A stretch of DNA of 41,140 nt. It comes from Candidatus Methylacidiphilales bacterium. Its GTDB lineage: Bacteria > Verrucomicrobiota > Verrucomicrobiia > Methylacidiphilales > CAZTYG01. Positions 1 through 9,858 of this stretch are shown piece after piece (position 1 is the stretch's first letter; every line of letters starts with the position of its first letter). The stretch spans positions 1-41,140 of the forward strand of contig JANRJG010000018.1 of assembly GCA_033875315.1 (NCBI GenBank). The letters are read 5' to 3'. The position numbers were made by a program, and so were the translations under genes. Under the pieces are notes generated by a model. It had not been told where the DNA came from and did not search any database. It saw only the letters and a program-made list of their open reading frames with translations.

Positions 1-125
1 TTCTGCGCAAAGCATCGGCCAGAACTTGGAAGGAGCTGATCTCAGCCCTCAAAGAAGCCATCGAATCCTTCACCCCGGAGCACTGTGCCAACTTCTTCTC
101 TCATGCCAACTACGAAGCTAATTAA
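1..125 (+). CDS. IS630-family transposase, 3' end only (cut by window edge)
   Basis: An open frame enters from the left edge and stops at TAA 123-125. The roughly 40 visible residues read as LRKASARTW, then a helix, then FTPEHCANFFSHANYE. That tail is typical of IS630-family (Tc1/mariner-like DDE) transposases, which end in a Phe-rich segment close to 'F.HAGY'. The catalytic DDE domain lies outside the window, so activity cannot be judged. Shortly after the stop, at about 126-141, the sequence ends in GTGCTC followed by TA. This looks like the right end of the element, because the family inserts at TA dinucleotides. The family call rests only on the C-terminal pattern. Confidence 0.6.
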   Translation, partial: LRKASARTWKELISALKEAIESFTPEHCANFFSHANYEAN

Positions 126-142
126 GTGGAAAGTGCTCTAAA
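126..142. repeat. Probable right terminal inverted repeat of the IS630-type element
   Basis: Just after the transposase stop, the inward-reading strand begins TA-GAGCACTTTCCAC. This resembles the ends of the TA-flanked element at 30250-30537, which read TA-GAGCGCTTTGCG and TA-GAGCATTTGGC inward. The left end is outside the window, so the boundary is inferred from the TA and this similarity. Confidence 0.4.
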
Positions 143-157
143 CCACTGTCCTTGTCT

Positions 158-177
158 CCGGGGAATCCCTTCCCCGG
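158..177. repeat. 20-bp near-palindrome, copy 1
   Basis: CCGGGGAA-TCCC-TTCCCCGG forms a perfect 8-bp stem. An identical 20-mer occurs at 30568-30587. Both copies lie shortly downstream of an IS630-like TA-flanked end. It may be a dispersed palindromic repeat or a terminator-like hairpin; no T-tract follows it here. Confidence 0.5.
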
Positions 178-271
178 TGTCTCAGGCCTCTGGAGAAACG
201 GGGATGCTGACTACCCTCTATGGGCGTCGCTCGCGTTCATTTCCACTCCAAAGGCCTTTCCCCGGGCAAGA

Positions 272-889
272 TCAATTGGCGTATTTGACACTGCACCCAT
301 AGGCCTGGGTGCTGGCCGTGGTCACGGGTTTGCCCGCCAACACTTCCTCCACCGCCGCCTTGACATGGTTGGTGGCCTTCGGCACATCCGCGGAGTCGGT
401 GGATTTGATGGAGTCGATCGCCCCGGCATAAACGAGCTTGCCCGCGGGATCGATGACGAACATGTGCGGGGTGGTGCGTGCCTGGTAGAGCCTGCCCACC
501 TTGCCATCTTCATCGAGCAAGACGGCCGTGGGAGCGGCCCCCTTCTCCGAGGTGGTTTTGTTCCAGTCCGTGGGGCTCAGATGTCCCTGTTTACCCGGGG
601 CGGACGAGCAAATGCTGAGCCAGACCACGCCTTTGGAGGTGGTGTCCTTCTGCAGGGCCTGCATCGATCCCCCGCTGTAATGTTTGACCACGAAGGGACA
701 GCCATGGTTGATCCATTCCAACACCACGGTTTTCCCCTTGAAGTCGGAAAGATTGTGGGACTTTCCCTGGGTATCGGTCAGGGTGAATCCCGGGGCCGGT
801 TTGCCAACTTCCGCGGCCATGGACAGCTGGGGAAGGGTGATCAGCATCGCGGTGAAGGCGAAGCGCATGAGGAGGGAGGAGGTGTTCAT
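272..889 (-). CDS. Secreted thioredoxin-like/redoxin-domain protein
   Basis: The 205-residue product starts MNTSSLLMRF and has a signal peptide ending near MAA (about residue 26). A redoxin (AhpC/TSA, TlpA-like) domain follows, with the opening GKPAPGFTLTDTQGK. The active-site region is NHGCPFVVKHY: the first Cys is present, but the second Cys of a CxxC pair is replaced by Val. A further Cys sits in the C-terminal YGCSVKY. This pattern fits the CPF-type extracytoplasmic thioredoxin-like proteins, and the two distant cysteines may form the redox pair (inference). No strong Shine-Dalgarno precedes the ATG; the start was chosen because it gives a clean signal peptide. The gene follows groEL on the same strand but is separated from it by a terminator, so it is probably a separate unit. 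Its substrate is unknown. Confidence 0.8.
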   Translation of the reverse strand: MNTSSLLMRFAFTAMLITLPQLSMAAEVGKPAPGFTLTDTQGKSHNLSDFKGKTVVLEWINHGCPFVVKHYSGGSMQALQKDTTSKGVVWLSICSSAPGKQGHLSPTDWNKTTSEKGAAPTAVLLDEDGKVGRLYQARTTPHMFVIDPAGKLVYAGAIDSIKSTDSADVPKATNHVKAAVEEVLAGKPVTTASTQAYGCSVKYAN

Positions 890-974
890 GAGTTTTATCG
901 GTGTTGGGGTGCAGGGGTAGGGTTTGTTCGGGACACAAGTAGCAAAAGAAAAGCAAAGCGCCAGAGGGGTGGAC

Positions 975-1008
975 AAAAAAAAGGCGGCCCGGTGAGGGGC
1001 CGCCTTTT
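975..1008 (-). terminator. Intrinsic terminator of the dnaK-groES-groEL operon
   Basis: A GC-rich stem, AAGGCGGCCC at 981-990 pairing with GGGCCGCCTT at 997-1006 around a 6-nt loop, is followed on the minus strand by a run of eight T (A-run at 975-982 on the plus strand). It lies just after the groEL stop, as expected for Rho-independent termination. The T-rich flank on the other side is only four bases, so bidirectional action is less likely. Confidence 0.85.
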
Positions 1009-1037
1009 CAATTTTGCGTTTGGAGACGCGGACTAGA

Positions 1038-2714
<1,677 letters not shown>

Positions 2715-3011
2715 TTATTCGATCACACCGAGGATGTCGTCCTCGCGCATGACCAGATATTTGTCACCATCGATGGTGATTTCCGTTCCGCCGTATTTGC
2801 TGTAAAGCACGCGGTCGCCCTTCTTGACTTCGAAAGGAAGAAGTTTGCCCGCTTCATCGCGTTTGCCGGCGCCCAAGGCGACGACTTTGCCTTCCTGGGG
2901 TTTTTCCTTGGCGGTATCGGGGATGATGATCCCGCCTTTTTTGACTTCGGACTCTTCGATGGTGGAGACCAGCACGCGGTCGCCCATCGGTTTGAACTTA
3001 ACGTCTGCCAT
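2715..3011 (-). CDS. groES: Co-chaperonin GroES (Hsp10)
   Basis: The 98-residue product is the lid of the GroEL folding chamber. It has the usual length for the family and the expected segments: the N-terminal PMGDRVLV strand, a mobile-loop region [19 protein letters not shown] containing the GGIIIP contact motif for Gro[16 protein letters not shown], then [14 protein letters not shown] and a C-terminal [14 protein letters not shown] precedes the ATG. It lies between dnaK and groEL with short spacers (85 and 42 bases), so the three genes are most likely one heat-shock transcript. Confidence 0.97.
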   Translation of the reverse strand: MADVKFKPMGDRVLVSTIEESEVKKGGIIIPDTAKEKPQEGKVVALGAGKRDEAGKLLPFEVKKGDRVLYSKYGGTEITIDGDKYLVMREDDILGVIE

Positions 3012-3096
3012 ACGTAGTTACTCCTGTGGTTGGTTGTTGTTTGAGGACTTCATGCCCCGCCGGAAAACGGCCGTCGGGGCGCTGAAATTTCGTAAA

Positions 3097-5040
3097 TTAC
3101 TTCTTATCGCCCTGGTCTTTGTCGATGACCTCGAAGTCGGCATCGACCACGTCGTCGTCCTTCTCCTTCTTCTGCGCTGAGGGGCCGCCTGCCTGGGCCG
3201 CCTCGGGGCCGCCCGTGGGGGCGTTCTGGGCGGCTTTCTGGTAAAGCTCGGCCGAAACTTCCTGGAGCTTGGCGGTGAGGGCCTCGGTGGACGACTTCAT
3301 CACGTCGGAGTCATCACCTTTGACGGCTTCCTTGGCCTTTTCGATGAGGGACTCGAGTTCCTTTTTCTTGGAATCGTCGATCTTGTCGCCTTGTTCCTTG
3401 ATGAGCTTCTCGGCGGCGAAGGCGATGTTGTCGCAGCCATTGCGGATCTCGACCTTTTCCTTGGCCTTCTTGTCGTCCTCGGCGTGGGCTTCGGCGTCCT
3501 TGACCATCTTGTCGATTTCTCCCTTGTCGAGGTTGCTCGATCCGGTGATGGAGATTTTTTGTTCCTTGCCCGTGCCGAGGTCCTTGGCATGGACATTGAG
3601 GATGCCGTTGGCGTCGATGTCGAAGGTCACTTCGATCTGCGGCACACCGCGGGGGGCGGGCGGAATGCCATCGAGGTGGAACTTGCCGAGCGACTTGTTG
3701 TCCTTGGCCAGAGGGCGTTCACCCTGGAGGACATGGATGTCGACGCCGGGCTGATTGTCCGAGGCGGTGCTGAAGGTCTGTGACTTTTTGGTCGGGATCG
3801 TCGTGTTGCGGGGGATCATGGGTGTGGCCTGACTGCCCATGGTTTCGATGGCGAGGGTGAGCGGGGTGACGTCGAGGAGGAGAACATCGGAGACGTCGCC
3901 CTTGAGCACGCCCCCCTGGATGGCGGCGCCGATGGCCACGACTTCGTCCGGATTGACGCCTTTGTGGGGTTCCTTGTTGACCAGCTTGTGGGCGATCTCA
4001 ACGATCTTGGGCATGCGGGTCATGCCGCCCACCAGCACCAGTTCATCGACCTGGGAGGCGGAAAGCTTGGCGTCCTTGAGGCAGGCCTCCACAGGCTTGA
4101 TCGAACGTTGGGCCAGCTCATCAGTAAGCTGTTCCAGTTTGGCCCGGGTCATCTTGACCTGGATGTGCTTCGGGCCGGTGGCGTCAGCGGTGATGAAGGG
4201 AAGGTTGATCTCGTATTCCTGCGAGGATGAAAGGGCTATCTTGGCCTTTTCGGCTTCTTCCTTGATGCGCTGCATCGCATCCGACTGCCCACGCAGGTCG
4301 ATGGTGTTTTCTTTTTTGAATTCGGCCACGATGTAGTCGATGACGGCGTTGTCCCAGTCATCGCCACCGAGATGGGTGTCCCCATTGGTGGCGAGCACTT
4401 CGAAGACCCCATCGGCGATGGAGAGGATGGAAATGTCGAAGGTGCCTCCACCAAGGTCGTAGACGGCAATTTTTTCGTCTTTGGTCTTTTCCAGACCGTA
4501 GGCGAGCGAAGCGGCGGTGGGTTCGTTGACGATGCGGAGGACTTCCAGTCCGGCGATTTTTCCGGCGTCCTTGGTGGCCTGGCGCTGGCTGTCATTGAAA
4601 TAGGCCGGGACGGTGATGACCGCTTGCGTGATTTTTTCACCGAGTTTGGATTCGGCATCGGCCTTGAGTTTGGACAGGATGAAGGAGGAGACTTCCTCGG
4701 GGGTGAAAACCTTCTTCTCCCCTTTGACCTCGACTTCGACACAAGCCGAGCCGTTTTTGCCCTCGACGACTTTGTAGGGGAGACGTTTGATTTCTTCCTG
4801 AACCTCGGAGAATTTGCGGCCGATCAGGCGCTTGACCGAGAAGACGGTGTTTTTCGAATTGGTGACCGCCTGGCGTTTGGCGGCCTGACCGACCACGCGC
4901 TCGCCGCTTTTGGTGAATGCGACAATGGAAGGGGTGGTGCGGGCGCCCTCGGCATTTTCAAGGACAACGGCTTTGCCGGCTTCCATGACGGCCATGCACG
5001 AGTTGGTCGTGCCCAAATCAATTCCTAATACGCGGCTCAT
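3097..5040 (-). CDS. dnaK: Molecular chaperone DnaK (Hsp70)
   Basis: This 647-residue Hsp70 binds and releases unfolded polypeptides in an ATP cycle with DnaJ and GrpE. The nucleotide-binding domain (about 1-385) shows [10 protein letters not shown] at the phosphate-1 loop, [13 protein letters not shown] at phosphate-2 and [12 protein letters not shown] in the adenosine motif. The linker [12 protein letters not shown] leads to the substrate-binding domain (about 395-505), then the helical lid and an acidic tail with [10 protein letters not shown]. After the linker the usual LGG segment reads [13 protein letters not shown]-like, slightly different from E. coli. GGGAG precedes the ATG. It is first in the operon with groES and groEL; grpE and dnaJ are not in the window. 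A candidate promoter and a short palindrome lie upstream. Confidence 0.97.
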   Translation of the reverse strand: MSRVLGIDLGTTNSCMAVMEAGKAVVLENAEGARTTPSIVAFTKSGERVVGQAAKRQAVTNSKNTVFSVKRLIGRKFSEVQEEIKRLPYKVVEGKNGSACVEVEVKGEKKVFTPEEVSSFILSKLKADAESKLGEKITQAVITVPAYFNDSQRQATKDAGKIAGLEVLRIVNEPTAASLAYGLEKTKDEKIAVYDLGGGTFDISILSIADGVFEVLATNGDTHLGGDDWDNAVIDYIVAEFKKENTIDLRGQSDAMQRIKEEAEKAKIALSSSQEYEINLPFITADATGPKHIQVKMTRAKLEQLTDELAQRSIKPVEACLKDAKLSASQVDELVLVGGMTRMPKIVEIAHKLVNKEPHKGVNPDEVVAIGAAIQGGVLKGDVSDVLLLDVTPLTLAIETMGSQATPMIPRNTTIPTKKSQTFSTASDNQPGVDIHVLQGERPLAKDNKSLGKFHLDGIPPAPRGVPQIEVTFDIDANGILNVHAKDLGTGKEQKISITGSSNLDKGEIDKMVKDAEAHAEDDKKAKEKVEIRNGCDNIAFAAEKLIKEQGDKIDDSKKKELESLIEKAKEAVKGDDSDVMKSSTEALTAKLQEVSAELYQKAAQNAPTGGPEAAQAGGPSAQKKEKDDDVVDADFEVIDKDQGDKK

Positions 5041-5124
5041 ATAAATTACTCCCTTTGATGTGACCCTGTGTGGATCTCCTATGTTAAGTGCATTTCAAGT
5101 GCCAACTCATTTGAGAACAATAGC

Positions 5125-5137
5125 GTTGATAATCAAC
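5125..5137. promoter_or_regulatory. Perfect short palindrome near the dnaK start region (candidate operator)
   Basis: GTTGAT-A-ATCAAC is a perfect 6+1+6 palindrome. It sits where transcription would begin if the candidate dnaK promoter at 5144-5172 is used. It is not a CIRCE element (TTAGCACTC-N9-GAGTGCTAA). Which protein might bind it is unknown. Confidence 0.3.
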
Positions 5138-5143
5138 ATGTTA

Positions 5144-5172
5144 TGAATACATCGGCAAGCAATATGCGTCAA
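5144..5172 (-). promoter_or_regulatory. Candidate sigma70-type promoter for dnaK
   Basis: On the minus strand TTGACG (5172-5167) is separated by exactly 17 bases from TATTCA (5149-5144). The -35 box is close to consensus and the -10 box is weak. It would give a 5' leader of about 100 bases to the dnaK ATG. A transcript map would decide. Confidence 0.3.
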
Positions 5173-5263
5173 ATTGTCCCGCTTGAATTGCCAATCTGGG
5201 ACAAAATGGGCTTGGGTCATGATTCCATTGCCAATGGCGGAGTGGCTTTGCCATGCTCCCATT

Positions 5264-6136
5264 ATGAAAAGCCTGACCGCACAAGTTCTCCGTGCCACCC
5301 CCGATGTTTTGGGAGAAGGACCTGTCTGGCATGATGGGGCTTTTTGGTGGATCGACATCGAGTCGCGCAAGCTGCAAAGGCTGCACCCGGACGGTGACTA
5401 CCGGTCTTGGGACACCGGGGAACGCGTGGGTTGCGCCATCCCGGCGGCCGATGGGTCCTGGATTCTGGGCTTGGAGAACAGCCTCAGCCAACTTCATCCC
5501 GCGACCGGAACCATCAGCGTTCTGGCTCCATTGAACAAGCCTCCGGGAGACCATCGCTTCAACGACGGCAAGTGCGATCCGCGCGGACGCCTGCTGGTGG
5601 GCACAATGAGCCTGGCCGCCCCACCCATGACCTCGTCGTTCTACCGCTATGTCGGAGGCCAGGCGTTGACTGAATTGTTCAGCGGCATCGGCACCTCTAA
5701 CGGACTGGCCTGGTCAGCCGACGGTGCATCGCTTTATTACATCGACAGTAAAACGGGTAGGATCGATGTCTGCGATTACGATTTGGAAACGGGCACTCCT
5801 TCGAACCGGCGTCCTCTGGTTCAAGCCGCCCCGACGGGAAGGCCGGACGGCATGTGCATCGATGCCGCAGGAAACCTTTGGTCAGGCCACTGGGGAGGCT
5901 GGGCGGTGCGTTGTTACCATGGGCGGACGGGCGAATGTCTTGCCGAAATTCCCATCCCCTGCGCCAACGTCACCTCATGCTGTTTCGGCGGGCCGGATCT
6001 TGCGCACTTGTACATCACCACGGCTTCCAAGGGATTGACCCCCGAAGAACACCAAGCCCAACCGGGCGCCGGCAGGGTCTTTATCGCCGAGCCCGGCGTC
6101 ACCGGCCAGCCGGTTCCCCTCTTCCAAGAGGGTTAA
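5264..6136 (+). CDS. SMP-30/gluconolactonase-family sugar lactonase
   Basis: The product (290 residues from the ATG giving MKSLTAQVL) belongs to the SMP-30/gluconolactonase/LRE-like six-bladed propeller family, which hydrolyses aldonolactones with a divalent metal. The expected metal ligands are visible: Glu18 in GEGPVW, Asn146 in SNGLAWS and Asp195 in RPDGMCID. They lie close to the human SMP30 positions 18, 154 and 204. HRFNDGKCDPRGR is also typical. There is no signal peptide, so it is probably cytosolic. An upstream in-frame start would add about 30 atypical residues and is less likely. It is followed 82 bases later by an FAH-family gene. The pair fits a non-phosphorylating route of sugar lactone, then aldonate, then 2-keto-3-deoxy acid. 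The exact sugar is not determined by sequence. Confidence 0.88.
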   Translation: MKSLTAQVLRATPDVLGEGPVWHDGAFWWIDIESRKLQRLHPDGDYRSWDTGERVGCAIPAADGSWILGLENSLSQLHPATGTISVLAPLNKPPGDHRFNDGKCDPRGRLLVGTMSLAAPPMTSSFYRYVGGQALTELFSGIGTSNGLAWSADGASLYYIDSKTGRIDVCDYDLETGTPSNRRPLVQAAPTGRPDGMCIDAAGNLWSGHWGGWAVRCYHGRTGECLAEIPIPCANVTSCCFGGPDLAHLYITTASKGLTPEEHQAQPGAGRVFIAEPGVTGQPVPLFQEG

Positions 6137-6218
6137 GCCTGTCTGAACCAGACGGAGCGAACGAGTCGCTGATCCCAAAGGGGCTTGCGGTCACAGGGCG
6201 GGAGGCCAATCTGGCTAG

Positions 6219-7025
6219 ATGAAGATCGTCCGCTTCCTTGATCTGGAAGGCCAAATCCGTTTCGGCCTGCCCACCGTTCCCGGCAAAGCCCGCCTCCTCG
6301 CCCACCACCCCCTGGAAAGCCTGGACCTCCTCGATCGGGAAATCACCCTCGGAAAGCTCCTGGCCCCCCTCACCCCGTCCGCCATCCTCTGCGTCGGCCT
6401 GAATTACCGGAAACACGCGGAAGAAACCGGGGCAAAAATCCCCGAACACCCGATCCTCTTCATGAAATCACCCACCGCCGTCCAGCATCCCGGCGACCCC
6501 ATCCTCCTGCCAAGGCACTTGCAGAGCAACGAGGTCGATTACGAAGCCGAACTGGCTGTGGTCATCGGCAGAACCTGCAAAAATGCGACCCGTGCGAACG
6601 CGCTGGACCATGTGCTCGGCTACACCTGCGCCAATGATGTCAGCGCCCGCGACTGGCAGAAGCATGGCGGGGGCGGTCAGTGGTGCCGGGGCAAGGGCTT
6701 CGACACTTTTTGCCCGCTCGGTCCATGGATCGTGACCCGAGACGAAATCCCCAACCCGAACCAGCTCCGACTCCAGACGCGCGTCAATGGTGAGACGCTC
6801 CAGGATTCCAACACCGCCGACATGATCTTCGACGTCCCCGCGCTGATCGAATTCCTCAGCGGCAGCACCACCCTGGCGCCCGGAACCGTCATCCTGACCG
6901 GCACTCCAAGCGGCGTCGGCATGGCCCGGGAACCCAAGCGATGGCTGCTGCCAAAAGACCGAGTCGAGATTGAAATCGAACAGATCGGGGTGTTGGAAAA
7001 CCCGGTGGCAGAAGAACCCGTTTGA
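6219..7025 (+). CDS. Fumarylacetoacetate-hydrolase-family enzyme (2-keto-3-deoxy sugar-acid type)
   Basis: This 268-residue protein of the FAH family cleaves or hydrolyses beta-keto or 2-keto-3-deoxy acids with Mg or Mn. The core has CVGLNYRKHAEE near 58-69, FMKSP near 81-85, the metal-binding pair Glu109/Glu111 in EVDYEAELAVVIG, Asp140 in CANDVSARD, and the C-terminal ILTGTPSGVG. The compact size and GLNYRKHA motif resemble members acting on 2,4-diketo-3-deoxy-L-fuconate or similar compounds, rather than true FAH of tyrosine breakdown. Its position behind a sugar lactonase and near a FucP-type symporter supports a sugar-acid role. No clear Shine-Dalgarno is seen before the ATG, and the spacer contains no obvious terminator. 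The substrate is inferred. Confidence 0.85.
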   Translation: MKIVRFLDLEGQIRFGLPTVPGKARLLAHHPLESLDLLDREITLGKLLAPLTPSAILCVGLNYRKHAEETGAKIPEHPILFMKSPTAVQHPGDPILLPRHLQSNEVDYEAELAVVIGRTCKNATRANALDHVLGYTCANDVSARDWQKHGGGGQWCRGKGFDTFCPLGPWIVTRDEIPNPNQLRLQTRVNGETLQDSNTADMIFDVPALIEFLSGSTTLAPGTVILTGTPSGVGMAREPKRWLLPKDRVEIEIEQIGVLENPVAEEPV

Positions 7026-7085
7026 AACGGGCATGACGGAAGGCTTTGTGCCTATACAGATCTGGCTGCCACGAGGACAAGAAGA

Positions 7086-7157
<72 letters not shown>

Positions 7158-7245
7158 CGGCGAAAATGAAAAACCTACAATCGACCACCCGGTCGATGCA
7201 AGCGGGAATATCTGCGGAGCAGGGCCGGAAACCGATGATCCCCCC

Positions 7246-7259
7246 AAAGGATTCGAATC
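7246..7259. repeat. T-arm-like palindrome downstream of the symporter gene
   Basis: AGGATTCGAATCCT is a 14-bp perfect palindrome that looks like a tRNA T arm (GGxTTCGAAxCC). On the minus strand it comes right after the symporter stop and is followed by TTGGGGGGA. The rest of a tRNA is not present. It could be a tRNA 3' remnant (as left by integration) or part of a terminator hairpin; I cannot separate these. Confidence 0.3.
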
Positions 7260-7263
7260 CTCT

Positions 7264-8754
7264 TCAATGGCCTTTGGTGCCCTGCAGGCCGACCACGCCC
7301 GAGGATCCACTCAGTCGGACCCAATTGAATCCATAAGCTGCGACAGCCAGGAAGCAGACCAGGGGGACGACAAAACCTGTGGACATCCCGTGTTCATCGG
7401 CGACATGGCCCATGAGTTTGGGCACGATGGCCCCGCCCATGATGGCCATGACAATGTAGGAAGAGGCCCGTTTGGCCCGGGCGCCCAGCCCGTGGATGCC
7501 AAGGGCGAAGATGGTGGGGAACATGATCGACATGAAGAAGTAACTAAGAAACACCGCCACCACGGAAACCCAACCCCACTTGAGCATGACGAGAAGACAG
7601 GCCAAAACGTTGATGGCCGCATAGAGGCCCAAAATGTGGTGGGCGGGAAATTTCTTCAACAAAGCCGCTCCGGTGAACCGACCGACTAGAAAACAGACGA
7701 AGCCGACCGATGCGAGTGTGGAAGCGGTCTTATTGCTGATCTCGACCGGGGTCTGGGAAGTCATGTAGTTGATGAAGTAGGCAAAAATCCCCGACTGGGC
7801 GGCGACATAAAAAAACTGGGTCAGGGTGGCCGAGGAAAAATGCGGGTGCGACCAAATGCTCTGCTGGCCGAATCGGTGTGCTTTCAAACCGACCACGAAG
7901 GCAGAGATGACAAAGGCCAGGGCCGTGGAGCCCAGGAAAAACCAGAGCCCATGGCTCTCATCGGGATCGAAGACCGCGGCAATGGCGGTGAAGATCATGC
8001 CAAAAGAGGCGGCCAGAACCACCAGATTGGCCCAGACCAAGGCCACGGCGAGGGCGCTCATTCCACTGCCAGAAGAAGCATTCGCAGCCACATCCGCCTC
8101 GTCCATGTGGTAATCGTCGGTTGTCTTGATGTCCGGCAGTTCAACTCTCCAAAAAATCAGGGCCAGAACCAGCACAATGACTCCGACTGCCGCGTAGGGA
8201 ATCCACAGGGTCTGGGCTCCGGTGCTGTGCCCCTGGGCGTCGGTTGAGTAGAAAAACATGGCTCCGGCGATGGGACCAAAGATCCAACCAATGCCGTTGC
8301 AGGACTGGGCCAGGTTGATCCGGGTGGCGGCGAATTGCTTGGGTCCCAGCACCGTGGTGTAGGGGTTGGCCACAGTTTCCAGGAAGGTCAGACCGGAGGC
8401 GATGAAACAGACACCAAGGAGGAATGACCAGAAGGTGGCCAGATGGGTGGCAGCGATGAACCAAAAGCCCCCCGCGGCCACCATGACCAGACCGGTGATG
8501 ATGCCTCCTTTGTAACCTAGCTTGGAAGCCAGCCATCCCGCAGGCAGGGCCATCAGGAAATAACCCAGATAATGCGCAAATTGAACCCAGGCGGATTGCG
8601 AAAGATTCAGCCCCAGTTCTTCCTGGAAGTGCTTGTCCATCACATCGATCATCCCGTTCAGAAAACCCCAAAGCAGGAACAGGGAGGAAACCAGGATAAA
8701 GGTGACAAGACGATTTTTCCCGTCTTCAGTTCGGAACAGGTCGGAGTGAATCAT
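7264..8754 (-). CDS. MFS sugar:H+ symporter of the FHS/FucP family
   Basis: This integral inner-membrane transporter has about 12 hydrophobic segments and 496 residues from the start MIHSDLF. The early segment LLWGFLNGMIDVMDKHF and QFAHYLGYFLMALPAG are characteristic of the fucose-galactose-glucose:H+ symporter family. TFLETVANPYTTVLGP matches the FucP segment holding the essential Glu (Glu135 in E. coli). The most likely cargo is L-fucose or a related neutral sugar. There is an insertion-like hydrophilic stretch near the middle (LPDIKTTDDYHMDEAD). The start is ambiguous: another in-frame ATG 17 codons upstream exists, and neither has a good Shine-Dalgarno. It is divergent from a PAS-AraC regulator, which probably controls it, and lies next to lactonase and FAH genes that could process the sugar. 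Confidence 0.88.
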   Translation of the reverse strand: MIHSDLFRTEDGKNRLVTFILVSSLFLLWGFLNGMIDVMDKHFQEELGLNLSQSAWVQFAHYLGYFLMALPAGWLASKLGYKGGIITGLVMVAAGGFWFIAATHLATFWSFLLGVCFIASGLTFLETVANPYTTVLGPKQFAATRINLAQSCNGIGWIFGPIAGAMFFYSTDAQGHSTGAQTLWIPYAAVGVIVLVLALIFWRVELPDIKTTDDYHMDEADVAANASSGSGMSALAVALVWANLVVLAASFGMIFTAIAAVFDPDESHGLWFFLGSTALAFVISAFVVGLKAHRFGQQSIWSHPHFSSATLTQFFYVAAQSGIFAYFINYMTSQTPVEISNKTASTLASVGFVCFLVGRFTGAALLKKFPAHHILGLYAAINVLACLLVMLKWGWVSVVAVFLSYFFMSIMFPTIFALGIHGLGARAKRASSYIVMAIMGGAIVPKLMGHVADEHGMSTGFVVPLVCFLAVAAYGFNWVRLSGSSGVVGLQGTKGH

Positions 8755-8792
8755 AATTTTGTTTGCGATTTCTCCATCATTATCCATTTGCG

Positions 8793-8818
8793 CCAAACAT
8801 GGCAATCATGGTTTGTGG
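8793..8818. promoter_or_regulatory. Candidate operator in the symporter/AraC divergent region
   Basis: The 177-base intergenic region between the divergent symporter and AraC-type genes contains CCAAACATG at 8793-8801 and CATGGTTTG at 8807-8815. This is an imperfect inverted repeat that also contains a CATGG repeat. It sits about 40 bases upstream of the symporter start on the minus strand. Binding by the neighbouring regulator is an inference from position only. Confidence 0.3.
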
Positions 8819-8931
8819 AAGGCGATTTCATCCGGCCTGCCTTGGCATCGGAAGGCTTTTCTCATCGATTTGCAGATTGTGAAATTCCAAATTCTGCCGT
8901 AATTATCCTATTTAAGAGGCCTTTGCCATCC

Positions 8932-9774
8932 ATGCCACTCACGAAGCAACCCCGCACAACGTCCACTCCTGCTTTCCCCCGCCGGGGCCTCCGAGTCGCC
9001 CCGCCCTTCGATAGCACCCGGTTCCTCCTCAGTCTGGAGCCCTGCCGTCATATTGAAGAATTGGTCGGACTCCTGCCCGATTCCAATTACTTTGCCAAAG
9101 ACTCGAGGGGCCGCTTTGTGCTCATGGACGACGGGTTTGTCGCCATGCTCGGCTGCACCGGCCGCGAGCAGGTCATCGGGCGGACCGATTATGATTTTTT
9201 CCCCAAGGAGACCGCCCGCCAGTACGTCGCTGACGACCGCCGGGTCATGGCCTCGGGAATGGCGCTTCGCCGCCATCCGGAACCGGTGCCCGACCGCGAC
9301 CTCACCTTTCATTGGTGGCTGGTCAACAAGGTCCCCTTGCGCGACCGCAAGGGCATGGTCGTTGGGGTGGCCGGACTCATGTCACGAATGCAGAGCGAAC
9401 CCGACACTTCGCTATATGGCGATAGCATGTTGCCCGTTCTGAGCCATATCGGCCGCACCTATGGCCAACCGGTCAAGGTCCCGGAACTCGCCCGGCTGGC
9501 CGGCTTATCGGTGCGTTCCTTTGAGCGTCATTTTCAAAAAATGTTCCAAACCTCGCCCATCCGCTACGTCAATCTCGTCCGCCTCCAGGCTGCCCGCCAG
9601 CGCTTGATCCGCTCGGCCCTCAGTCTGGCAGAAATCGCCTCATCCTGTGGTTTCTACGACCAAAGCCACATGACCGCCCTTTTCACCCGGCACTTCGGCC
9701 TGAGCCCACGCCGGTACCGCCTCGCCCATGATTTTTCCCAACCCCGTCAGTCCTTGCCACCCCCCTCGCGTTGA
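8932..9774 (+). CDS. AraC-family transcriptional regulator with PAS-like sensor domain
   Basis: The product has 280 residues from MPLTKQPRT. An N-terminal PAS-like domain at about 40-150 contains NYFAKDSRGRFVLMD and IGRTDYDFFPKETA, a pattern seen in small-ligand PAS regulators. A C-terminal AraC/XylS double helix-turn-helix follows at about 165-268, with ELARLAGLSVRSFERHFQKMF in the first part and LAEIASSCGFYDQSHMTALFTRHFG in the second. AAGAGG lies about 12 bases before the ATG. The divergent arrangement with the FucP-type symporter suggests it regulates that gene and perhaps the adjacent catabolic genes or the downstream oxidoreductase cluster. PAS-AraC pairs of this kind are frequent in Verrucomicrobiota beside carbohydrate genes. 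The ligand is unknown. Confidence 0.88.
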   Translation: MPLTKQPRTTSTPAFPRRGLRVAPPFDSTRFLLSLEPCRHIEELVGLLPDSNYFAKDSRGRFVLMDDGFVAMLGCTGREQVIGRTDYDFFPKETARQYVADDRRVMASGMALRRHPEPVPDRDLTFHWWLVNKVPLRDRKGMVVGVAGLMSRMQSEPDTSLYGDSMLPVLSHIGRTYGQPVKVPELARLAGLSVRSFERHFQKMFQTSPIRYVNLVRLQAARQRLIRSALSLAEIASSCGFYDQSHMTALFTRHFGLSPRRYRLAHDFSQPRQSLPPPSR

Positions 9775-9858
9775 CGTTTTTTTCATAAAAGCGGTCGCTT
9801 ATTTCCAAGATTTTTTCAATGAATTGGTTTATATTTCATAAATTCTAAGGTGGGCTGC

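Noticed and set aside
5086-5106. Sigma54-like TTGGCAC...TGCA on the minus strand upstream of dnaK
   Set aside because: The GG-to-GC distance is one base short of the required -24/-12 spacing, and no enhancer-binding regulator is near.
5041-5263. CIRCE element upstream of dnaK
   Set aside because: No TTAGCACTC-N9-GAGTGCTAA or close variant is present. The AGTGC repeats at 5087-5103 are direct, not inverted.
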